Below are positions 38,041 through 46,641 of a DNA stretch of 64,000 nucleotides, one piece after another. Position 1 is the first letter of the stretch, and each line of letters begins with the position of its first letter. Source of the DNA: Streptomyces megasporus (GTDB taxonomy: Bacteria > Actinomycetota > Actinomycetes > Streptomycetales > Streptomycetaceae); assembly GCF_000718985.1 (NCBI RefSeq), contig NZ_JODL01000007.1, positions 62,001-126,000 on the forward strand, in the 5' to 3' direction. Below the pieces are notes generated by a model, which saw only the letters and a list, made by a program, of their open reading frames with translations, did no database searches and was not told the DNA's origin. The translations under genes were made by a program, and so were the position numbers.

Positions 38041-38279
38041 CGCTTGAGTCTGCGGCGCTCCTCCTCGGAGAGCCCGCCCCACACGCCGTAGCGCTCGTCG
38101 TTGGTGAGGGCGTACTCCAGGCACTCGACACGTCCCTCGCACGACTGGCAGATCCGTTTGGCCTCGGCGGGTGTCCTGCCCGGCTCCGGGAAGAACGGCT
38201 CGGAGCCGATCTGCGCGCACAGCGCGCGCTCCCACCATCCGGGGAGTTGCCTGACTGGGCCGGAGAAATCGATCGCCAT
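38034..38279 (-). CDS. WhiB-like [4Fe-4S] transcription regulator (short form)
   Basis: An 81-residue protein with the four cluster cysteines C21, C44, C47 and C53 (CAQ...RICQSCEGRVEC) and the GVWGG turn (residues 65-69) followed by a basic C-terminal helix SEEERRRLKRA, the DNA/RNAP-interacting end. Wbl proteins bind sigma factor and respond to redox or NO. ATG 38279 is preferred; upstream ATG 38306 would add GGQGG-type residues. Upstream lie three phased CGTTGAT repeats. Which Wbl subgroup (WhiB, WblA, WblC etc.) cannot be decided by eye. Confidence 0.9.
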   Translation of the reverse strand: MAIDFSGPVRQLPGWWERALCAQIGSEPFFPEPGRTPAEAKRICQSCEGRVECLEYALTNDERYGVWGGLSEEERRRLKRA

Positions 38280-38301
38280 ACGACCACCCTGCCCACCGGC
38301 G

Positions 38302-38330
38302 ATCAACGAACCATCAACGTTCCATCAACG
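38302..38330. promoter_or_regulatory. Three ATCAACG repeats at 11-bp spacing upstream of the whiB-like gene
   Basis: ATCAACG begins at 38302, 38313 and 38324, exactly 11 bp apart, i.e. roughly one helical turn; on the coding strand of the whiB-like gene it reads CGTTGAT three times, 23-51 bp before the ATG. The phased arrangement looks like a cooperative binding site for an activator or repressor. Confidence 0.45.
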
Positions 38331-38590
38331 CGCGGCGATTCCCCGTCCAGCGTCCCTCGAAACCCTCCCCCGCCCGGCCCCGGTTCCGGCCCGTCGGCCG
38401 GCACCTCACCGCTGACGACCCACCTTCCCACCTCGGGCCGGCCGTCCACCACGGTCCGCGCCTCCGGGCGTGTCAGCGCACCGACGACCACTCGCCCGCA
38501 TCCGTCCCGCCAAGGGATGACCCGCCGCCGGGTTCGTGTACGGGGCGGGCGCGGTTCTGTACGGGTCGGGGCCGTGACCAGGGGTGGGCC

Positions 38591-38620
38591 TCGCGGTTGG
38601 TCCGGGTGGACCAACCGCGA
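38591..38620. promoter_or_regulatory. Perfect 13-bp inverted repeat just before the second XRE gene
   Basis: TCGCGGTTGGTCC-GGGT-GGACCAACCGCGA ends 15 bp before ATG 38636. It could be an operator for the XRE protein or, in RNA, a hairpin immediately ahead of the GAGGGGG ribosome site. Upstream, 38331-38590 shows no gene. Confidence 0.6.
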
Positions 38621-38635
38621 GGGGGTACGGAACGC

Positions 38636-39481
38636 ATGACCGACAAGCCGCGACGGCGGCGGGGCGCCGCCAACCACGACGATCCGCCCGGCATCTGGCT
38701 CGGCTACGGCCAACTGCTCAGGCTCCACCGCAGACGAGCCGGGATGACCCAGGAGCAACTGGCCGCTGCCATCAGCTACTCCACCGAGCAGGTCGCCTCC
38801 GTCGAACAGGGGCGGCGCCCGGCCAAACTCGCCTTCACCCGAGCCGTCGAACACGCCCTGGAGGCGGGTGGCACCCTCCTCGCCCTTCAGGATCAGGTCG
38901 ACATGGCCCGGCTGCCGACTTTCTTCCACGACTTCGCAAGCCTGGAAGCGGACGCCATCAGCTTCTGCTGGTACGGCGGCTACGTCATTCCGGGCCTGCT
39001 CCAGACCGAGGACTACGCCAGGGCCCTGCTCAATGCTCACTTCCCACCGCTGGACGAGCGGACGGTCGAGGAACGGGTCGCCGCCCGGATGGACCGCCAA
39101 GCGCTCCTGTCCCGAACCTGCCCTCCACTTGTGGCCACCTTCCTGATCGAGGAGGTCGTGCTGCACCGATCAGTGGGCGGCCGGGAGGTGATGAAAGCAC
39201 AACTTCACAAGCTGCTGGAACAGGCGAAGCGTCCCAACGTCCAACTCCAGGTCATGCCGACCTCGTTCGGCGCGCACTCCGGCCTCAATGGCTCGATGGT
39301 GCTGCTGGAGACCACCGATCACCGCAGGATCGCGTACACCGAATCACAGGACATCGGCTCGCTTGCTTCCGAACCGGATCAGGTCAGCGACTTCTGGCTG
39401 CGCTATGGAATGCTGCGATCGCAGGCCCTCAACCTTGAGGAGTCGGTCTGTCTCATCGAGCGCGCAGCGGGAGAGCTATGA
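38636..39481 (+). CDS. XRE-family regulator with DUF5753 domain (second Scr1-type)
   Basis: A 281-residue paralogue of the protein at 3684. HTH: LLRLHRRRAGMTQEQLAAAISYSTEQVASVEQGRRPAKLAF. DUF5753: WYGGYVIPGLLQTEDYARALLNAHFPPLDERTVEERVAARMDRQALL, ATFLIEEVVLHRSVGG, QVMPTSFGAHSGLNGSMVLLE and a final NLEESVCLIERAA. Start ATG 38636 has GAGGGGGTACGGAAC upstream. Coupled to a DUF397 gene. It lies directly before the RHS toxin locus, so it may belong to the same accessory region, but nothing in the sequence shows it controls the toxin. Confidence 0.9.
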   Translation: MTDKPRRRRGAANHDDPPGIWLGYGQLLRLHRRRAGMTQEQLAAAISYSTEQVASVEQGRRPAKLAFTRAVEHALEAGGTLLALQDQVDMARLPTFFHDFASLEADAISFCWYGGYVIPGLLQTEDYARALLNAHFPPLDERTVEERVAARMDRQALLSRTCPPLVATFLIEEVVLHRSVGGREVMKAQLHKLLEQAKRPNVQLQVMPTSFGAHSGLNGSMVLLETTDHRRIAYTESQDIGSLASEPDQVSDFWLRYGMLRSQALNLEESVCLIERAAGEL

Positions 39482-39684
39482 GCAACGAACACTCCATGAA
39501 CCGTCTCGCCGATCTGCCATGGTTCAAGAGCAGCTACAGCGGCACCAGCGGTGGCGAGTGCGTCGAGGTGGCCGCCGTCCCCGGCACCGTCCACGTACGC
39601 GACTCCAAGAACACCCACGGCCCTGTGCTCCGCTTCCCCGCCGAGGGGTGGGCCGCGTTCGTCGCCCACGCCAGGGAGCGCTGA
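39478..39684 (+). CDS. DUF397 small protein (second copy)
   Basis: A 68-residue protein: LPWFKSSYSGTSGGECVEVAAVPGTVHVRDSKNTHGPVLRFPAEGWAAFVAHARE, the standard DUF397 signature. ATG 39478 overlaps the XRE stop (ATGA). With the upstream regulator it repeats the arrangement at 3684-4756, about 35 kb away; the two copies differ enough to be independent pairs rather than a recent duplication. Confidence 0.88.
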   Translation: MSNEHSMNRLADLPWFKSSYSGTSGGECVEVAAVPGTVHVRDSKNTHGPVLRFPAEGWAAFVAHARER

Positions 39685-39698
39685 CCCGGCTGTTCACA

Positions 39699-39730
39699 CG
39701 GGGGTACCGCTGCCGTCAGCGGTACCCCCG
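39699..39730 (+). terminator. Hairpin terminator after the second XRE/DUF397 pair
   Basis: CGGGGGTACCGCTG (39699-39712) pairs perfectly with 39717-39730 across the loop CCGT, 14 bp after the DUF397 stop. Confidence 0.65.
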
Positions 39731-39899
39731 CCTTCCGTCCGCACCGATTCGAGCCTGACGCCGTGAAGCACCTGTCGTGGTCTGCCGCAGGCTCCGTGCG
39801 TCGGGTGTTCGGAAACCGTTCGATGGCCAACTCGCGTCTGTGGAACAGTAGTTGGCTGACCGTTGCGGGGCTGGTTCGGACGGCGAGGGGGGACGTCTC

Positions 39900-42800
39900 G
39901 TGGCTGTGGTGCTGCCCGACGGTGTGGATGCCATCCTGGATCTGATCGGGGTGGGCTGGCCCAACGTCGACGAGGACGCCTACCGCGACATGGCCACCGA
40001 TCTGCGGGACTTCGCCGACGACGTCGACGAGGACGCGCACGCCGCCCACCAGAGCATGCAGCGGCTGATCTCCTCGGGCGACAGCGAGGCACTCACCGCC
40101 CTGAACGGCTACTGGGGCAAGGTCAAGGACAAACACCTCACCGACCTGGCCGACGCCGCCCGGATCTTCGCCGGCGCGATGGACGCCGCCGCCGACATCA
40201 TCGAGGCCCGCAAGTGGGTGGCCATCGGCGAGCTGACCGCGTGCGCGGCCTCGGCCGGGATCTCGCTGGCCGCCGCCCCGTTCACCGCCGGCCTGTCCAC
40301 CCTGATCGGCGCGGGCGCCATCCAAGCCTGCCGGATCGCGGTCAAGCGGGCCATCAAGGAGATGCTGGACCTGGCGGTGCAGGAGATCGTCACCGCGATG
40401 ACCGAACCGGCGGCGGCCGCGCTGGAGAACATGGCCGCCGAGCTGGTGGTCCAGCTCGCCGCCGACGGGCTGGGCCTGCAGGACGGCGTGGACCTGAACA
40501 AGGTGGGCGAGGCGGGCAAGGAGGGGCTCAAGGACGGCCTCAACCTGGCCTCCGCCGACGGCGTCCCGCACCTGGGCGGGGTGATCGGCACCCTGGACGT
40601 CGACGAGGCCGAACACGACCGGGCCGCGGTCAAGCTCAACGGCGTCAGCACCTCGCTCAACGGCCGTACCACCGGCAAGCTGACGAAGGCCAAGGCCAGC
40701 CACAACCGCACCCGCGGCCGGGACGACATTGCCCAGGCCATCGACGCGGTCGCCGACAAGATGATGGGCTCCCTGGAGAAGGCCACCAAACAGCTCGGCG
40801 ACCACCTGGGCGGGGCGCTGCCCAAGGGCGTGCGGAACATCTCCGACTCCCACAAGACCAACGAGAAGCACACCAAGGACAAGTTCGACGCACTCACCAA
40901 GCCCGACACCGGCGACGGCGGGAAGGGCGGCGGCCCGAACGGTTCCTCCTCCCGGCGCGACGGCGACGGGAGAAATCCGCACACCAGGCCCGACTCGCTG
41001 CGCACCGTGAAGTCCGATCCGCGCACCAACAGCATCCCGCTGAACAAGACCGAGTGCGCGACCGACCCCGTCGACGTGGCCACCGGCGAGATGATCCTGG
41101 CCCAGACCGATCTGGAGCTGCCCGGCATCCTGCCGCTGGTGCTGCGCCGCACCCATCTGTCCAACTATCGGTGGGGGCACTGGTTCGGCCGCTCCTGGGC
41201 CTCCACGCTGGACGAGCGGCTGCACGTGGACGGCGACGGCACGGTGATCTGGGCGCGCGAGGACGGCTCGCTGCTGACCTACCCCGCGGTGCCGGAGGTC
41301 GGTGGGGAGCCGGTGCGGCCGGTGGAGGGGCCGCGGCTGCCGCTGGCCCGTGTCGTGGACGAGCCGGGGGTGGCGTTCGCGGTCACCGACCCGCACACCG
41401 GCGTCACCCGGTGCTTCGCCGCGGCCGAGCTGCCCGGCGGCGTCTTCGACGCTCCGGCGTTCTGCCGGCTGGTCGCGGTCGAGGACCGCAACGGCAACCG
41501 GGTGGACGTCGTCCGCGACCCGGACGGCACGCCGACGGCGGTGGTCCACTCCGGCGGCTACCAGGTTCAGATCGCCACCGCCCGCCTGGGCGGGGATGGT
41601 CCGGTGCGGGTGACGGGCCTGGCCCTGCACGACCCCGACGCCCCGGGCGGCTCGGTGCCGGTCCTCTCCTACGGCTACGACCCGGCCGGGCATCTGGACG
41701 CGGTGGTCAACTCCTCCGGCCTCCCGCTGCGCTTCACCTACGACGACGCGGCCCGCATCACCTCCTGGACCGACCGCAACGACTCCACCTATCGGTACGT
41801 CTACGACGACGCCGGCCGGGTGGTGGAGACGGTCGGGCCCGACGGCTTCCTGTCCTCCACCTTCGACTACGGCACAAACGAGGCCGGGAACCAGGTCACC
41901 CGCTACACCGACGCCACCGGCGCGGTCACCGCCTTGGAGATCAACGGGCTGCGCCAGGTCGTCGCGCGGACCGACGCCCTCGGCCACACCACCCGGCAGG
42001 AGTGGGACCGGTGGGACAACCTGCTGTCCCGCACCGACGCGCTCGGCCGCACCACGAGCTGGACATACGACGACGCGGGCAACGTCACCGCGATCACGCT
42101 GCCCGACGGCAGTACCGCCACGGCCCGTTACAACGACCTCAACCTGCCGGTGGAGATCACCGGTCCGGACGGCGCCACCTGGCGGCACGAGTACGACGAG
42201 CGCGGCAACCTCACCTCCGTCACCGCCCCGGACGGGGCGACCACCACCTTCGCCCACGACGATCGCGGCGCGGTGGTGGCCGTCACCGACCCGACCGGAA
42301 CGGTCCAGTACGTGACCAACGACGCCGCCGGGCTGCCGCTGGCGGTCACCGACCCGAGCGGCCACACCGCGACCGTCACCCGTGACGCGTTCGGTCGCCC
42401 CGTCACCGTCACCGACCCTTCCCCTGCCTCCGGCGGGGAGACCCCTATCGGCGCGGTCACCCGCCTGGAGTGGACGGTCGAGGGGCACCCGGCCCGCCGC
42501 ACCGCGCCGGACGGCAGCACCGAGTCCTGGACGTGGGACGGCGAGGGCAACTGCACCTCCCACACCGATCCGTGCGGCGGCACCACCCGCTTCGAGCACA
42601 CCCACTTCGACAAGCTTGCCGCCCGCACCGACCCGGACGGGGCACGCTACGAATTCGCCTACGACCCCGAGCTGCGCCTCACCCAGGTCACCAACCCCCA
42701 GGGCCTGACCTGGACTTACGCCTACGACCGGCTCGGCCGGCTGATATCCGAGACCGACTTCGACGGCCGCACCATCGGCTACACCCACGACGCGGCCGGC

Positions 42801-44678
42801 CGCCTGACCGCCCGCACCACCGCACTCGGCCACGAGATCCGCTACGAACACGACGTCCTCGGCCGCCTGGTGACCAAAGACGTCGAGGGGGCGCGTACCG
42901 AGTACATCTACAACGAGGCGGGCCACTTGATACGTGCCGCCTCACCCACCTCCACCCTCACCATGGAACGCGACGCCCTCGGCCGCGTCCTGGCCGAGAC
43001 CGTCGACGGCCGCACCGTCCGCTACACCTACGACCTCCTCGGTCGCCGCATCTCCCGCACCACCCCCGGCGGCGCGGTCACCGAGCTGACCTACGACGCG
43101 GCAGGCCACCGCACCGCCCTGACCGCCTCCGGCCACACCCTGACCTTCGCCCACGACGCGCTCGGGCGTGAGCTGGAACGTTCCTTCGGCGCCGCCGGCC
43201 AGCCGGTCACCCTGGCCACCGTCTTCGATCCCCTCGGCCGCCCGACCGTGCAGACCCTCACCACGCAGGGGCGAACTCTGCTGTCCCGCGGCTACGCCTA
43301 CCGGCCCGACGGCTATCTCACCTCGACCACCGATCACCTCACCGGCACCACTCGGAACTTCGGTCTCGACTCAGTAGGTCGCCCACTGACCGTCACCGCC
43401 GAGGGCTGGAGCGAGTCCTACGCCTACGACGCGGCGGGCAACCAGACATCCGCCCACTGGCCCGACGCCGCCCCGCACCCCGAGGCCCGCGGCACCCGCA
43501 CCTACGACGGCACCCGCCTGATGCGAGCCGGTCGCGTGCGCTACGAGTACGACGGAGCCGGCCGCATCGTGTTGCGGCAGAAGACCCGCCTGTCCCGCAA
43601 GCCCGATACCTGGCACTACGAATGGGACGCCGAGGACCGTCTGACCTCCGTCACCACCCCGGACGGCACCGTCTGGCGCTACCGCTACGACCCGCTGGGC
43701 CGCCGCACCGCCAAGCAACGCCTCACCGCCGACGGCGAGGTCGCCGAGGAGATCCGGTTCACCTGGGACGGCACCCGCCTGGCCGAGGAGACCAACACCA
43801 CCGCCCACACCGTCCTGACCTGGGACCACGACGGCCACCGCCCGCTGGCCCAGACCGAGCGCCTCCTCGACCCCGACGACCAGTCCGAGGTCGATCGCCG
43901 GTTCTTCGCCATCGTCACCGACCTGGTCGGCACCCCCACCGAACTCATCGACGAGACAGGCGAGATCGCCTGGCACGCCCGCACCACGCTGTGGGGCACC
44001 ACCACTTGGAACCGGAACGCCACCGCCTACACCCCGCTGCGCTTCCCCGGCCAGTACGCCGACCCCGAGACCGGCCTGCACTACAACTACTTCCGCCACT
44101 ACGACCCCGACACCGGCCGCTACACCAGCCCCGACCCCCTCGGCCTGACCCCGGCGCCCAACCCGGTCGCCTACGTCCACAACCCGTACACCTTTTGCGA
44201 TCCCTTCGGGCTGTCCCCCTGCCCTCGGTTCAAGGGGTTGGGGTGGCTCACGGACAGACTGCTCGAACGCCCCTCATTTCGGTATCAGCGAACCGTTACC
44301 AACCAGGACTACGAACAGCAGTGGATCCTGCCGGACGGACGGGAGGTCCACGTCGACGGAGGTCCGGCGGATGGGTGGATCACGGAGGCGAAATGGACCG
44401 GCGGTGACCGGCCCACGGAGTGGGAGAAGTCGCAGTACAACCCCGGACACAGGCACTACAGCGAATCGAGGATCACCAATCAGGCGGAGAAGCTGCTCGC
44501 GCTGGACGAGGCGCTGGGCGGCAAGGGAGTGCGCTACATGGTGTCCAATGAGTGGGGTGCCGCGCATGTGAACAAGGTTCTGGCCGATACGTTCCCCGAA
44601 GCGTTCGCCAGTGGAAAGATCAGGGCGTACCACGTACCTGGCAATGGCATGAGTGGAATGAGCGAATGGCTGAAGTAG
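39900..44678 (+). CDS. RHS-repeat polymorphic toxin with predicted restriction-endonuclease-fold tip
   Basis: A 1592-residue protein. Residues 1-330 form an actinobacterial secretion-type head (PNVDEDAYRDMATDLRDFADDVDEDAHAAHQSM, then a hydrophobic helix pair around 105-160) with no classical signal peptide, suggesting type VII or similar export. DUF6531 starts near 380 (TECATDPVDVATGEMILAQTDLELPG). From about 590 many YD/RHS repeats follow (YDDAGRVVETVGPDG, YDRLGRLISETD). The RHS core GQYADPETGLHYNYFRHYDP...DPLGL ends near residue 1435. The last ~150 residues are the tip: VDGGPADGWITEAKW (D...ExK), then ITNQAEKLLALDEALGGKGVRYMVSNEWGA, a PD-(D/E)xK-like nuclease pattern. GTG 39900 follows GAGGGGGGA. 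The overlapping next gene is its immunity candidate. Confidence 0.88.
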   Translation: MAVVLPDGVDAILDLIGVGWPNVDEDAYRDMATDLRDFADDVDEDAHAAHQSMQRLISSGDSEALTALNGYWGKVKDKHLTDLADAARIFAGAMDAAADIIEARKWVAIGELTACAASAGISLAAAPFTAGLSTLIGAGAIQACRIAVKRAIKEMLDLAVQEIVTAMTEPAAAALENMAAELVVQLAADGLGLQDGVDLNKVGEAGKEGLKDGLNLASADGVPHLGGVIGTLDVDEAEHDRAAVKLNGVSTSLNGRTTGKLTKAKASHNRTRGRDDIAQAIDAVADKMMGSLEKATKQLGDHLGGALPKGVRNISDSHKTNEKHTKDKFDALTKPDTGDGGKGGGPNGSSSRRDGDGRNPHTRPDSLRTVKSDPRTNSIPLNKTECATDPVDVATGEMILAQTDLELPGILPLVLRRTHLSNYRWGHWFGRSWASTLDERLHVDGDGTVIWAREDGSLLTYPAVPEVGGEPVRPVEGPRLPLARVVDEPGVAFAVTDPHTGVTRCFAAAELPGGVFDAPAFCRLVAVEDRNGNRVDVVRDPDGTPTAVVHSGGYQVQIATARLGGDGPVRVTGLALHDPDAPGGSVPVLSYGYDPAGHLDAVVNSSGLPLRFTYDDAARITSWTDRNDSTYRYVYDDAGRVVETVGPDGFLSSTFDYGTNEAGNQVTRYTDATGAVTALEINGLRQVVARTDALGHTTRQEWDRWDNLLSRTDALGRTTSWTYDDAGNVTAITLPDGSTATARYNDLNLPVEITGPDGATWRHEYDERGNLTSVTAPDGATTTFAHDDRGAVVAVTDPTGTVQYVTNDAAGLPLAVTDPSGHTATVTRDAFGRPVTVTDPSPASGGETPIGAVTRLEWTVEGHPARRTAPDGSTESWTWDGEGNCTSHTDPCGGTTRFEHTHFDKLAARTDPDGARYEFAYDPELRLTQVTNPQGLTWTYAYDRLGRLISETDFDGRTIGYTHDAAGRLTARTTALGHEIRYEHDVLGRLVTKDVEGARTEYIYNEAGHLIRAASPTSTLTMERDALGRVLAETVDGRTVRYTYDLLGRRISRTTPGGAVTELTYDAAGHRTALTASGHTLTFAHDALGRELERSFGAAGQPVTLATVFDPLGRPTVQTLTTQGRTLLSRGYAYRPDGYLTSTTDHLTGTTRNFGLDSVGRPLTVTAEGWSESYAYDAAGNQTSAHWPDAAPHPEARGTRTYDGTRLMRAGRVRYEYDGAGRIVLRQKTRLSRKPDTWHYEWDAEDRLTSVTTPDGTVWRYRYDPLGRRTAKQRLTADGEVAEEIRFTWDGTRLAEETNTTAHTVLTWDHDGHRPLAQTERLLDPDDQSEVDRRFFAIVTDLVGTPTELIDETGEIAWHARTTLWGTTTWNRNATAYTPLRFPGQYADPETGLHYNYFRHYDPDTGRYTSPDPLGLTPAPNPVAYVHNPYTFCDPFGLSPCPRFKGLGWLTDRLLERPSFRYQRTVTNQDYEQQWILPDGREVHVDGGPADGWITEAKWTGGDRPTEWEKSQYNPGHRHYSESRITNQAEKLLALDEALGGKGVRYMVSNEWGAAHVNKVLADTFPEAFASGKIRAYHVPGNGMSGMSEWLK
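43887..44185 (+). repeat. RHS core, copy 1 of a 299-bp direct repeat
   Basis: Aligns without gaps to 45844-46142, with about 21 differences by eye (roughly 93% identity). It encodes the conserved RHS core just before the toxin tip. The match ends where the two tips diverge. Confidence 0.8.
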
Positions 44679-45142
44679 TTGAGTTGCTGGAGGGAATCCG
44701 GAGTCTCTCTCCGCTGACCGGCGAGGGTGTGGCGGCGCAGTTCGAGGCCCAGGGCTGGGAGGCCGAGGGGCGGCCGAAGAACGGCTTCGAGACGTCATGG
44801 CGCAAGAACGGCATTCTCGGCTGGATCCACCTCTATTCGGGCGGAATTCGAGTCGAGTTCACCGTCTGGATGCGGGACGTGGACGAGGACACGGGCTACT
44901 TCGAGGATCTGGAGGCAGTCTACGCGGAGGGGGAGCGGGTCTTGGCCGACTTCCTCCCGGAGATCGAGTCCTCCGCGCTCTCGGCCCATCTGGTCGACGT
45001 CGAGGGGACGGCGGAGGACACCGACGAGTACATTGCGTTCCGGAAGTGGTCCCTGAACGGCCGGACGTTGGTCGCCGGTGTCGTTCAGCAGGACACCGAT
45101 CTCCCGGTCCAGGTTGTCGTCGTGCTGGAGGAACAGCCTTAG
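44666..45142 (+). CDS. Putative immunity protein for the RHS nuclease tip
   Basis: A 158-residue acidic cytoplasmic protein: MAEVVELLEGIRSLSPLTGEGVAAQFEAQGWEAEGRPKNG, then WIHLYSGGIRVEFTVWMRDVDEDTGYFEDLEAVYAEGERVLADFLPEIESSA. It starts 13 bp inside the end of the toxin gene, the usual arrangement for cognate immunity genes, which must be made with the toxin. Not recognised as a named immunity family. Acidic charge would suit binding a nuclease. Function inferred from position. Confidence 0.65.
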   Translation: MAEVVELLEGIRSLSPLTGEGVAAQFEAQGWEAEGRPKNGFETSWRKNGILGWIHLYSGGIRVEFTVWMRDVDEDTGYFEDLEAVYAEGERVLADFLPEIESSALSAHLVDVEGTAEDTDEYIAFRKWSLNGRTLVAGVVQQDTDLPVQVVVVLEEQP

Positions 45143-45303
45143 TACGGGGGGCGGTCGGCGCGCCGCTGATCGGCGTGGAGCCATACGGCTTGTCCCGGCC
45201 ACCGGCCGAGGGAAGAGGTCGCCGGGAACGCGGAGCCCGAGGACGGGTTGCAACACGATCACCCTTGAGGTGCGGGCATGCCCTGCCCGTGGCCCAGCCG
45301 GAT

Positions 45304-45347
45304 CCGCTCGGTGGTTCCTGCCCGCACGGACAGGAACCACCGAGCGG
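45304..45347 (+). terminator. Strong hairpin downstream of the first toxin-immunity pair
   Basis: Two perfect 17-bp arms (45304-45320 and 45331-45347; core CTCGGTGGTTCCTG) enclose a 10-nt loop. It lies 161 bp after the immunity gene and before the orphan cassette. Either a terminator or the end structure of an old insertion. The remaining sequence from 45143 to 45645 holds no gene that can be supported. Confidence 0.5.
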
Positions 45348-45516
45348 GAGTCAGCGACCGGCGCCGTGCCCTGCCAGGCCCTCCGGCTTACAGCTCCGCA
45401 GCGCCGTGTCGTCACCGGACCGCCTGTAGGGCGTGCGCCGGACCGGCTTGGAGACGTCGCCTGATACTCGGCCGGTGTGCTTCTGCGCCATGGGAGCCAG
45501 CAGCAGGAGAAGCCAT

Positions 45517-45538
45517 CCCTCCGGGCTCTCCCGGAGGG
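45517..45538 (+). terminator. Small hairpin upstream of the orphan RHS cassette
   Basis: CCCTCCGGG-ctct-CCCGGAGGG, 9-bp arms. It sits about 108 bp before RHS homology resumes. Confidence 0.35.
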
Positions 45539-45645
45539 AGGTGCCCTTCAGAAGGTGCGGCATCGGACCCTGGCGGAGCGAGACATGGTGGCCAGGCCGG
45601 CTCGATGCTCGGTTCGTCGTACTGGGTCGGTGGTCCACTGGGTCA

Positions 45646-46641
45646 CACGATCGTCGGAAACGCCTGCCCCCGGACGGTGAGACCGTCGTGGAACAGGTGG
45701 ACTTCACCTGGGACGGCCCGGTCCTCATCGAACAAACCACCACCGCCCCCGACCTGCCCCACCCGGTCACCCTCACCTGGGACCACACCGGCTTCACCCC
45801 GGTCGCCCAGACCGAGCGCCTCACCCATCAGGCGACTCAGGCCGAGGTCGACCGCCGGATCTTCGCCATCGTCACCGACCTGGTCGGCACCCCCACCGAA
45901 CTCATCGACGCCACGGGCGAGATCGCCTGGCACGCCCGCACCACGCTGTGGGGCACCACCACCTGGAACACCGGCGCCACCACCCACACCCCACTGCGCT
46001 TCCCCGGCCAGTACGCCGACCCCGAAACCGGCCTCCACTACAACTACTTCCGCCACTACGACCCCGACACCGCCCGCTACACCACCCCCGACCCCCTCGG
46101 CCTCGCCCCCGCGCCCAACCCGGTCGCCTACGTCCACAACCCCCATACCTGGACCGATGTACTCGGCCTCGCACCCTGCTCACCCGGAACCGAGGACGAC
46201 GCGCGCCTCGCCCTGAACCGTGCGGAGGAGCTGCAATCCCTCCGGAACGACTACTTCATGACGGATGTCAAGGGCACTACCGCTGTCATCGGCGTGTTCA
46301 ACTCGGAGTCGAAGGAGTACGTGATCAGGATAGGCATCAATGGAGACGGCCCCATGCCGAGTACCTGGCAACTGCGACCGGGCGAAGAATTCGTCCAGGC
46401 TCCCGGTCACGCAGAGGAGGGCATTTTCAATTCCCTCAGAGAAAATTAACACGCAGTTTTCGGAACAGCTTCACGGAACTTCTGCAACGACAGATGCCTC
46501 CCACTGGTGAATACTCGTGACATAGAATTGGGCGGCGTAGGAATGCGCGGACACAAGCCACAAAATTCGCCTTACACTCTCTTCCTTAAACTCTCTTCTG
46601 GGCAGAAAGGGAATAATTTCGACCATGGCGCGCAACAGTGA
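45646..46641 (+). pseudogene. Orphan RHS-core/deaminase toxin cassette with in-frame TAA
   Basis: RHS homology begins abruptly around 45646 (RKRLPPDGETVVEQVDFTWDG) with no N-terminal head, DUF6531 or YD repeats, and runs through the core to DPLGLAPAPNPVAYVHNPHTW. The tip differs from the main gene: VIGVFNSESKEYVIRIGINGDGPMPSTWQLRPGEEFVQAPGHAEEGIFNSL, a nucleic-acid deaminase-like domain with HAE (46408-46416). A TAA at 46447-46449 stops the frame, but the same frame then continues FGTASRNFCNDRCLPLV, supplying the second zinc motif C-x3-C (46483-46497), and ends at TGA 46639-46641. This nonsense codon would remove catalysis. The tip region is clearly lower in GC. Displaced cassettes of this kind serve as reserve toxin tips. 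Confidence 0.85.
45844..46142 (+). repeat. RHS core, copy 2 of the 299-bp direct repeat
   Basis: The orphan-cassette copy of the core at 43887-44185, same orientation, 1957 bp downstream. Homologous recombination between the copies would delete the nuclease tip and first immunity gene and join the deaminase tip to the full RHS gene. Confidence 0.8.

Noticed and set aside
38302..38330. Short CRISPR-like array
   Set aside because: Repeats are only 7 bp at 11-bp steps; no spacers, no cas genes. Better viewed as a regulatory array.
39534..42926. A 1130-codon open frame on the minus strand opposite the RHS gene
   Set aside because: It is Gly/Val/Asp-rich without domains and mirrors the third-position GC bias of the RHS gene; the plus strand has unmistakable RHS repeats.
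45433..45645. N-terminal coding part of the orphan RHS cassette
   Set aside because: The frame is open from ATG 45433 but the sequence has no RHS similarity before about 45646 and shows mixed composition; it is probably non-coding junction DNA.
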